A stretch of DNA of 39,215 bases from a virus: positions 1-39,215 of the IMG/VR virus record IMGVR_UViG_3300024433_000018. One strand, given 5' to 3'. Both the position numbers and the translations under genes were made by a program. The notes below the pieces were generated by a model. The model was not told the DNA's origin and searched no databases. It saw only the letters and a list, made by a program, of their open reading frames with translations. Positions 30,924-36,130 of this stretch are shown here, in pieces. Each line of letters opens with the position of its first letter. The first letter of the stretch is position 1.

Positions 30924-31124
30924 ATGAGCGATACATTCAGAAAAGAATACAACACCGACCACAGGTTGCATACATTTCAATTGGAGTTAAAGCATTTGGC
31001 TGAACAGCTTGAGCGGAAGATTAAGGATATTGGCAATTGCCGAGAGACATCGATTGCACTGACTAACCTTGAGCAGAGCGTGATGTGGGCGGTAAAGGCT
31101 ATTTACAATGAAGCAAAAATATAA
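30924..31124 (+). CDS. Acb2/Tad1-like cyclic-nucleotide sponge (66 aa)
   Basis: The C-terminal half, GNCRETSIALTNLEQSVMWA followed by KAIYN, matches the Acb2/Tad1 hairpin family, in which an (R)E-S-AL-LE-W pattern forms the ligand-binding helices. Known members bind signalling cyclic nucleotides and blunt CBASS or Thoeris immunity. The length (66) fits Acb2. It is the second gene of the rightward accessory operon, consistent with early expression. Confidence 0.7.
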   Translation: MSDTFRKEYNTDHRLHTFQLELKHLAEQLERKIKDIGNCRETSIALTNLEQSVMWAVKAIYNEAKI

Positions 31125-31142
31125 ACTACTAAAGAAAAGACA

Positions 31143-31526
31143 ATGACTGATTTAATGATTGATGAAGAAGAAATGAGTGCTGTATGTGATGGCGCAAAAG
31201 CAATGGCAAAGAAGTTATTAAGCCACGCTAAAGATTTACAAGATACTGATAGCGACAATTTCACAAGATACATGGACTACATGCAGCTTAAAAATATACT
31301 GATATTATCACAGGAAGCACTAAAGCTATGGAAAATGAATTGTATTAGCGGCTTTGATTTGCAGCATGAGTTTTTCCAAACTAAGGAAGCTAAAGACAAG
31401 GGATGGGATAAGCCAAAAATAAAAAACAACCAATTTTTTGATAATGAAGATGACCATGAAGAAATTGATGAAGGTGATGTTATGAAAGTGTTGCTGAAGA
31501 TGGCACGAGCGGCAAGGAATGCATAA
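31143..31526 (+). CDS. Helical acidic protein (127 aa), unknown
   Basis: The N-terminal helices (AVCDGAKAMAKKLLSHAKDL) are followed by an acidic C-terminus with NEDDHEEIDEGD. No family is recognised. The stop overlaps the next ATG by one base (TAATG). It lies next to the Acb2-like gene, so an anti-defence role is possible but only inferred. Confidence 0.55.
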   Translation: MTDLMIDEEEMSAVCDGAKAMAKKLLSHAKDLQDTDSDNFTRYMDYMQLKNILILSQEALKLWKMNCISGFDLQHEFFQTKEAKDKGWDKPKIKNNQFFDNEDDHEEIDEGDVMKVLLKMARAARNA

Positions 31527-31690
31527 TGACCGCAAATGAAGGCGATAAATGCGCTTACAGGGATTGTGATGGTCATTACGTTATCACTGATCCAGAGTGT
31601 TGCAGTTGTCATATCAATCCCCCGTGTGAGGCTTGCGTAGGGGTGCATCTAATGTGTGACCAGTGCCACTATGCTCCTGATGAAGAATAG
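31526..31690 (+). CDS. Cysteine-rich small protein (54 aa), zinc-finger-like
   Basis: MTANEGDKCAYRDCDGHYVI, then paired Cys (CCSC, CEAC, CDQC): nine Cys in 54 residues. Pairs spaced by two residues suggest zinc binding. It overlaps the previous stop and the next gene's start, so it is part of the coupled array. Confidence 0.55.
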   Translation: MTANEGDKCAYRDCDGHYVITDPECCSCHINPPCEACVGVHLMCDQCHYAPDEE

Positions 31691-31886
31691 TTCTAATCAT
31701 AAAGATTTGGATGGTACACCTTTTCAGTGTGATTGTTACACAAGAGGTGAAGAACACTCTATTTCGGTTTTTATTCAGCATGTAAATGAAATCCTTGATG
31801 GCAAAGATGATGGACGTGGGGTAAATAGAGAGCCATGGGGAAGCCTTCGTCAGAGATTGTTAAAGTTAGTTCGAGATGGAGAATAG
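31680..31886 (+). CDS. Small accessory protein (68 aa), unknown
   Basis: The start is taken at the ATG at 31680, overlapping the previous gene; upstream in-frame GTG and ATG codons lie inside it. The C-terminus is basic (PWGSLRQRLLKLVRDGE). Function unknown. Confidence 0.5.
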   Translation: MKNSSNHKDLDGTPFQCDCYTRGEEHSISVFIQHVNEILDGKDDGRGVNREPWGSLRQRLLKLVRDGE

Positions 31887-31890
31887 CATT

Positions 31891-32166
31891 ATGAGTATAA
31901 AAATATATAAATATAAACTACCCATAAGAAACGGTATTGTGACCATTAAAATGCCGTTTGATTTAGAAATTTGCGACTTTGATCAGCAGCAAGATTAAAT
32001 TTACATATGGGCGCAAGTTGATACGGAACTACCATTAATTGATTATCATTTTAAAGTTGTTAGTACCGGACATGAAATAGAAAAACCTGAAAATTTATCA
32101 TTTATGAAAACCGTACATTTAGATAACGGCTTAGTTTTCCATGTTTTTTTAGTGGATGGTGAATAA
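31891..32166 (+). pseudogene. DUF7352-like gene with an in-frame TAA
   Basis: Read through one TAA (31996-31998), the frame gives a 91-residue protein with the family's start (MSIKIYKYKLPIRNG), centre (IYIWAQVDTELPLIDY and FKVVSTGHEIE) and end (TVHLDNGLVFHVFLVDGE). The DUF7352 pattern continues right across the stop, so the break is recent, a base error, or read through. The following gene overlaps its final stop (TAATG). Confidence 0.65.
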
Positions 32167-32354
32167 TGATTGACTATGAAATCCGCTTGGAACGATGCAA
32201 GCGAGAAGATACAAAAGAGCTAGTCATACACGGTGATGACATTGAGAAAAGGCTAAATGACTTTGATTGCGACCATGAATACACTTACCAGTCGGGATTT
32301 TCTTGCCACAAATGCGGCCATAATAGGTTCCCCGATGGCGGCCTTACGGAGTAA
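32166..32354 (+). CDS. Small CxxC protein (62 aa), unknown
   Basis: Charged N-terminal helix, then FDCDHEYTYQSGFSCHKCGH, a likely one-zinc knuckle. Coupled to the preceding frame. Function unknown. Confidence 0.55.
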   Translation: MIDYEIRLERCKREDTKELVIHGDDIEKRLNDFDCDHEYTYQSGFSCHKCGHNRFPDGGLTE

Positions 32355-32359
32355 ATGCA

Positions 32360-32557
32360 ATGACCCCAGAACTGAAATATTTATGCGCACTATACAGCAA
32401 AGCGTGCGACAAGATTATCAATGACGTGATTGCTGATACAGGCGTTCGGTTTGTAGATAGGTGTGAGCATGAAAGTGATGGGAAATTATATTGGGGTATG
32501 TTCGGCTATAAAGGCGGCAAAACTCAATGTGTAAAATGTGGGAATTTTTATAAATGA
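32360..32557 (+). CDS. Small CxxC protein (65 aa), unknown
   Basis: Helical start (MTPELKYLCALYSKACDKII) and a C-terminal GGKTQCVKCGNFYK that could bind zinc with an upstream Cys-Glu-His (CEHE). It resembles the preceding protein in layout, so the two may be paralogues. It overlaps the next gene by four bases. Confidence 0.55.
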   Translation: MTPELKYLCALYSKACDKIINDVIADTGVRFVDRCEHESDGKLYWGMFGYKGGKTQCVKCGNFYK

Positions 32558-32769
32558 TTAGCAAGCCAAAAGAATACATTGATATTTTATTACAAGACTT
32601 AGTTAAAACCATTCAAATTGCTACCAGAAATTATTTTGATGAACGATATGGCAACTTATGTTCAATGGCTGATAGTGAGAACCGATTTGATAAGGCAATG
32701 GAAAAAGTAGATAGCATAAAATCCGAAATATTTTATGTTATTGGTTTGGCAGGAGATAAAGATGAATAA
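32554..32769 (+). CDS. Small helical protein (71 aa), unknown
   Basis: Helical throughout (MISKPKEYIDILLQDLVKTI). ATGA overlap with the preceding gene. No family recognised. Confidence 0.52.
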   Translation: MISKPKEYIDILLQDLVKTIQIATRNYFDERYGNLCSMADSENRFDKAMEKVDSIKSEIFYVIGLAGDKDE

Positions 32770-32953
32770 ATATAAATTTGATATCACTTGGCAAACAAGA
32801 TGCAGGGGCGTTGTTACTCCTGTTATTGAGGCCGAAAACGAAAAAGAAGCCAGAGAAATACTAGATGATACGCTCGAAATAGATTTTAACACTTGTATTA
32901 GAGATGATACAGATTGGGATATAGATTCTGTTGAGATTTTAAAAGATGAATGA
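32762..32953 (+). CDS. Small protein (63 aa), unknown
   Basis: MNKYKFDITWQTRCRGVVTP followed by an acidic half (EKEAREILDDTLEIDF). AGGAG lies seven bases before the ATG at 32762, which is preferred to earlier in-frame starts. Beta-strand pattern at the start. Confidence 0.52.
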   Translation: MNKYKFDITWQTRCRGVVTPVIEAENEKEAREILDDTLEIDFNTCIRDDTDWDIDSVEILKDE

Positions 32954-33125
32954 TTTTAGATGGGAGCAAATACATGTGAGCAATTTCCAACGAATAACCG
33001 AAAGAGCCAAGGTGTTTGGTGGATGGATTGTTTGCGACTGGACTGCGGTCAGTGGTCATAGCGGAACACAATCAATGGTTTTCGTACCTGATCCGAATCA
33101 TGAGTGGGAAATTAAAGATGAATGA
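32946..33125 (+). CDS. Small phage protein with VPDPNHEWEI motif (59 aa)
   Basis: Not covered by the simple long-ORF view because it is short. RWEQIHVSNFQRITERAKVF and a C-terminal SMVFVPDPNHEWEI are typical of small proteins near phage early genes. It overlaps both neighbours by eight bases (GATGAATGA at both ends), evidence for coupled translation. Confidence 0.6.
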   Translation: MNDFRWEQIHVSNFQRITERAKVFGGWIVCDWTAVSGHSGTQSMVFVPDPNHEWEIKDE

Positions 33126-33393
33126 CTTTACACAAAAAGAATTTAACGATTTAGCATGGTGCGCTATGCGCTACGCACTTGGGAGAAAAACATACATTGT
33201 AAGCAGTGTTTGCGATATTCTAGTAAAGCACGTTGATAAACTTTTTAAAGACGACCGTTACAGAATCGGTGAAGAAATAGCGAATGCTATTAATTTAGGC
33301 TACGCAGGAATGCGGATGGATGTTAAAGAGTGGGAAAAGGTTTTAACGGCTATTAACGAGCTTAATGGAAAAGATTATGAGAGGTTTCAATGA
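33118..33393 (+). CDS. Conserved small phage protein (91 aa), unknown
   Basis: Starts MNDFTQKEFNDLAWCAMRYA followed by LGRKTYIV, a pattern I associate with small phage proteins of unknown function. The ATG at 33118 overlaps the previous gene by eight bases; upstream in-frame starts would read through that gene. Helical and basic. ATGA overlap to the next. Confidence 0.6.
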   Translation: MNDFTQKEFNDLAWCAMRYALGRKTYIVSSVCDILVKHVDKLFKDDRYRIGEEIANAINLGYAGMRMDVKEWEKVLTAINELNGKDYERFQ

Positions 33394-33563
33394 TTTTATA
33401 TGGCGTTTATTTTCAATGCGAGCGTGGTGGTCTAGGGCATTTTAAAGCAGCCTACGAGCATATAGATGAAGCTATTGAGGCTGCCAAAGGCTTTGGGTTT
33501 CACGGTTGTGATGGGTTAATTATTTTATTTGAGTCAAAGGGTTTTGCTAAGGTTGAAGCATGA
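33390..33563 (+). CDS. Small protein (57 aa), unknown
   Basis: MILYGVYFQCERGGLGHFKA then a helix and a strand. GAGG precedes the ATG by five bases, and TGA overlaps the next ATG. Ferredoxin-like alternation of strand and helix; no function assigned. Confidence 0.5.
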   Translation: MILYGVYFQCERGGLGHFKAAYEHIDEAIEAAKGFGFHGCDGLIILFESKGFAKVEA

Positions 33564-33757
33564 TTTTCAAAGATAAAACTTTTTGTGCAAGTCCAAATTG
33601 CACAAACGAGTGCGGTCGCAAGATGACAGATAAAGAAAAACAAGAGCTAGAAAAGCTTAATGAATATGAATGGGTAGCAGTTTATCAAGCCTATTTTTGT
33701 GGAGAGATACCAGAAGAAAAAATTGGCTCTGGCGTAATTGAAATTAAATTTGAATAA
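33560..33757 (+). CDS. Small Cys-containing protein (65 aa), unknown
   Basis: CASPNCTNECGRKMTDKEKQ gives four Cys-type ligands near the N-terminus, then a helix and FCGEIPEEKIG. It may bind metal. Overlaps the preceding gene. Confidence 0.52.
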   Translation: MIFKDKTFCASPNCTNECGRKMTDKEKQELEKLNEYEWVAVYQAYFCGEIPEEKIGSGVIEIKFE

Positions 33758-33767
33758 AGGGTTTATA

Positions 33768-33959
33768 ATGGGAAATAGTTCTAACGGATTTGGATTTACA
33801 ACCACATTGTTTTTAATTTTTCTCGTGCTAAAGTTAACTGACTACATCACCTGGTCATGGTGGTGGGTAACTGCTCCATTATGGGCTTTCCCGTTTGTAG
33901 TTGCTTCATGCTTTGGATTAGTATTGATTCGTTTATGGATGAAGGAAAATAAAAGATGA
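33768..33959 (+). CDS. Two-helix membrane protein (63 aa)
   Basis: GFGFTTTLFLIFLVLKLTDY, ITWSWWWVTAPLW and a second hydrophobic helix: a small two-span phage membrane protein type that is often found in early regions. Functions suggested for such proteins include envelope modification or exclusion, none shown. AAAGGG precedes the ATG. Confidence 0.65.
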   Translation: MGNSSNGFGFTTTLFLIFLVLKLTDYITWSWWWVTAPLWAFPFVVASCFGLVLIRLWMKENKR

Positions 33960-34117
33960 TAAATAAGGTTAAGTGTTTTCTGTTGGGTCACAAGTACGTT
34001 ATAAAGTACTACACAGAATGGGCTTATGACTTATACAAAAAAAGCTACGATAGAACGGTAGCTATTCCCACATGTACTAGGTGCGGCAAGCGAGCCACGG
34101 CTGTAAACGATAAATAG
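33956..34117 (+). CDS. DUF1660-like small zinc protein (53 aa)
   Basis: CFLLGHKY near the N-terminus and CTRCGKR near the C-terminus follow the DUF1660 pattern CxxxGHxx...CxxCG found in phages. Probably one zinc site. Its start overlaps the membrane protein stop by three bases. Confidence 0.6.
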   Translation: MINKVKCFLLGHKYVIKYYTEWAYDLYKKSYDRTVAIPTCTRCGKRATAVNDK

Positions 34118-34118
34118 A

Positions 34119-34132
34119 TAAACTATAGTTTA
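34119..34132. promoter_or_regulatory. Perfect palindrome TAAACTATAGTTTA
   Basis: Fourteen-base perfect palindrome with the same TAAACT half-sites as the spacer palindromes at 28.6 and 30.3 kb. Weak boxes flank it (TAGATA 34115-34120 and TATAAC 34138-34143, 17 apart), so it may be a weak promoter or a stand-alone operator ahead of 34184. Confidence 0.55.
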
Positions 34133-34183
34133 CTAAATATAACATTTAGTATATAGTGCTGCTTTTATTAAACAAGGATTGTA

Positions 34184-34396
34184 ATGTCAAACGAGTTATT
34201 TGAATCATATACCACTTATAAATTTTTAAGAAAAATATTAAAGCTTTTCCAAGACCTAACAACTCCAACTGTAAGTAATGCAGCTACCAAGCGATTTTAT
34301 TTAGAGCTTCAGGAATCAATTAATAAATTTGACTATGACGACCCCCGTTATTTAAGACGATATTTAGAAGAAAAACACCAGGAGAAAAGGCTATGA
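34184..34396 (+). CDS. Small helical protein (70 aa), unknown
   Basis: MSNELFESYTTYKFLRKILK then polar helices, ending in a basic tail. AAGGA precedes the ATG. ATGA overlap to the next gene. First gene after the palindrome. Confidence 0.52.
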   Translation: MSNELFESYTTYKFLRKILKLFQDLTTPTVSNAATKRFYLELQESINKFDYDDPRYLRRYLEEKHQEKRL

Positions 34397-34581
34397 CCGA
34401 TGAACAAAGAGCCAATATTATGTATTGCGGTGATGGCGTTTATGCAGAGTTTGATGGCTATGGCTTATGGCTAAGAGCCAATCATCATAAAGACAGCCAA
34501 TGTACCGATAAAGTTTATTTAGAGCCTTCCGTACTGCGCAGAGTAAACGAATTTTTTGAAAGAAGAAAAAAGGGGCTATAG
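34393..34581 (+). CDS. Small protein (62 aa), unknown
   Basis: A strand-rich start (DEQRANIMYCGDGVYAEFDG) and a basic C-terminus. Overlaps the previous gene. No family recognised. Confidence 0.52.
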   Translation: MTDEQRANIMYCGDGVYAEFDGYGLWLRANHHKDSQCTDKVYLEPSVLRRVNEFFERRKKGL

Positions 34582-34582
34582 C

Positions 34583-34828
34583 TTGACTCTTTACATGGAT
34601 GACATGAGTTACATTACTGATAAGGACGTGATTATGGATATTAAAGATTTAAAAACTTACTGGGCTAAAAAATATCCCCAGGTAGACGTTAATATTTGGG
34701 ATAGATATGACAAGGATGGGTATATAGGATCAATATCTCATAATGGCGAACGTGCAGATATATCAGCCGATACACTAGGTAAGCTAATTATTAAAGGCGA
34801 AGATTTTTTAAGAAAAATAAAAAAATGA
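34583..34828 (+). CDS. Small protein (81 aa), start uncertain
   Basis: Begins at a TTG eight bases after AAAAGGGG, or at the ATG at 34595. The sequence from MDDMSYITDKDVIMDIKDLK is alpha/beta with NIWDRYDKDGYIGSI, an Asp-rich loop like a partial calcium site. ATGA overlap into the IS66 TnpA-like gene. Confidence 0.48.
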   Translation: MTLYMDDMSYITDKDVIMDIKDLKTYWAKKYPQVDVNIWDRYDKDGYIGSISHNGERADISADTLGKLIIKGEDFLRKIKK

Positions 34829-35388
34829 TAGATGATGTACAAATAAACGTTCCACTGCAAACTAAACTTACAGATGATGAAATTATGCACTGGTATAACC
34901 ATTTGCTTGATTGGAAAACAACAAATGTAAGCGGAAAAATTTACGCAGAAAGACATAATTTAAACCATAAGAAATTAGGGAACATGGGGAAAGCATTGTT
35001 AAGTTGCTCTTATACCAACCCCAAAAAATATCAAAAGTTAATATCGTTAGGCAAAGAATATCTTAACGGCAATGAGCCTTTAAAAGATTTCTGCAAAAAA
35101 CATCAAATAGAAGAAACGGTAATAACTAACATAGCAACGCATATTAAATACCTAGCAAGGATTAAAGAAATTATGAATAAAAGCGAACCAGTAGAGCCAG
35201 AACCAATGAGCTTTATTCAAGTTCCAAAAACTACAAAAATGTCAGAGCCTACAAGCCCAGAAGCGGAGGTGGTCGAGAAGAAAAACGATATCGAATTAAT
35301 TGTAGATAGGAATGTAAAAGTAATCCTATCACCGCAAATTGCTAGCGAAAAAATAATAAAGATAATTGAATTTTTAAAGGAACTATAA
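34825..35388 (+). CDS. IS66 TnpA (Orf1)-like protein (187 aa)
   Basis: The layout matches IS66 accessory proteins. The first helix-turn-helix (residues about 16-45) has WYNHLLDWKTTNVSGKIYAE, and a second similar unit follows near residues 72-100 (EYLNGNEPLKDFCKKHQIEE). The C-terminus, IELIVDRNVKVILSP then IIKIIEFLKEL, is the typical end domain. It directly precedes a TnpB-like gene with no transposase (TnpC) and no inverted-repeat ends, so it appears domesticated. Confidence 0.7.
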   Translation: MIDDVQINVPLQTKLTDDEIMHWYNHLLDWKTTNVSGKIYAERHNLNHKKLGNMGKALLSCSYTNPKKYQKLISLGKEYLNGNEPLKDFCKKHQIEETVITNIATHIKYLARIKEIMNKSEPVEPEPMSFIQVPKTTKMSEPTSPEAEVVEKKNDIELIVDRNVKVILSPQIASEKIIKIIEFLKEL

Positions 35389-35739
35389 ATGTTAATACCA
35401 TACGAAAACAAAAATATATATATCGCATCTAAACCAGTTGATTTCAGAATGTCCATCGATGGACTATCAGGGTTTATTCAAAGAGAAAAGAATACCCATT
35501 TGCACGATGGTTCTATATACGTTTTTTACAACACCAATAAAGATAAAATTAAATGTCTATTCTGGGATAGAAACGGCTTCGTGCTGTATTACAAAAGATT
35601 AGATAAATGCAGATTTAAGCTTAAAGACAGGCTTAATGCCGTAGAGTCAATGACCGCAGAAGAACTAGAAATTCTATTATCTGGCTTTGAACCAACTAAT
35701 CAATCCAGGCAAAAAGTGTATTTGGAACATAAAGCTTAA
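35389..35739 (+). CDS. IS66 TnpB (Orf2)-like protein (116 aa)
   Basis: A clear member of the IS66 TnpB family: NIYIASKPVDFRMSIDGL at the N-terminus, then SIYVFYNTNKDKIKCLFWDR, NGFVLYYKRLDKCRF and a C-terminal LTAEELE-type helix. The ATG follows the TnpA-like stop with no gap. The third IS66 gene, TnpC transposase, is absent and a promoter and tRNA follow. The function of TnpB in IS66 is itself unknown. Confidence 0.88.
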   Translation: MLIPYENKNIYIASKPVDFRMSIDGLSGFIQREKNTHLHDGSIYVFYNTNKDKIKCLFWDRNGFVLYYKRLDKCRFKLKDRLNAVESMTAEELEILLSGFEPTNQSRQKVYLEHKA

Positions 35740-35741
35740 CA

Positions 35742-35770
35742 TAGACACTTAAAAAAAGTTTTACTATACT
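35742..35770 (+). promoter_or_regulatory. Promoter for tRNA-Asn and downstream late region
   Basis: TAGACA and TATACT are 17 bases apart, with CTTAAAAAAAGTTTTAC in the spacer, a degenerate version of the palindromic spacers at 28.6 and 30.3 kb. The predicted start, about seven bases after the -10 box, is at the first base of the tRNA gene. Confidence 0.7.
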
Positions 35771-35778
35771 TAACCTAT

Positions 35779-35850
35779 TCAGGAGTAGTTCAGAGGCAGA
35801 ACGAGTGACTGTTAATCACTATGTCGAAGGTTCGATCCCTTCCTCCTGAG
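35779..35850 (+). tRNA. tRNA-Asn (anticodon GUU)
   Basis: A full cloverleaf of 72 bases: acceptor TCAGGAG/CTCCTGA, D stem GTTC/GAAC, anticodon stem AGTGA/TCACT with loop CTGTTAA giving anticodon GTT, variable ATGTC, T stem GAAGG/CCTTC with loop TTCGATC, discriminator G. CCA is not encoded and would need the host enzyme. AAC codons may be frequent in the phage, but I have not counted. Confidence 0.93.
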
Positions 35851-35856
35851 CAAAAA

Positions 35857-35958
35857 CGGGGAGAACCCAGAAAACTGTGGGGGCATTAACCCATGCTGCG
35901 GATTTTGTAGAACGTGATACTGCCGCCTGATAGATGAAAGTTCTATCCTCCCCGACCA
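35857..35958 (+). ncRNA. tRNA-like RNA with encoded CCA end
   Basis: A cloverleaf can be drawn: acceptor CGGGGAG/CTCCCCG followed by A and CCA, arm CCCA-8-TGGG, arm GGCAT-6-ATGCT, long arm GCGG...CCGC, arm GATAGA-7-TCTATC. It lacks U8, the D-loop GG and a normal TTCRA T loop, and its anticodon-like loop has six bases (TAACCC). It may be a degenerate tRNA or a tRNA mimic. It lies six bases after tRNA-Asn. Confidence 0.5.
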
Positions 35959-36057
35959 TCTTCTTTAATTTTACACCTATTTAGCTACCAACTTACCTGA
36001 TTTTATATCAACTTTATTTCAGTTTAGATGGTTTTTAATAAATTTTATGGTATTTTA

Positions 36058-36093
36058 ACCATGTAGCGTGACTCCTATTACTCGCTACATGGT
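36058..36093. other. Perfect 11-bp inverted repeat upstream of the terminase start
   Basis: ACCATGTAGCG (36058-36068) and CGCTACATGGT (36083-36093) are separated by 14 bases. It lies 38 bases before the likely TerL start. It could be an operator, a hairpin in the mRNA leader, or part of the packaging (pac) site. Confidence 0.5.
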
Positions 36094-36130
36094 ATGCATG
36101 ATGCATTTTTGGCAAAGGATTGCCCCATCG

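Noticed and set aside
35857-35958. Calling this a functional tRNA with a definite amino acid
   Set aside because: The anticodon-like loop has six bases and conserved tRNA nucleotides are missing, so no amino acid can be assigned.
36068-36130. Upstream GTG start for TerL
   Set aside because: The GTG lies inside an inverted repeat; the ATG at 36131 has AAAGGA upstream and gives a product of the expected length.
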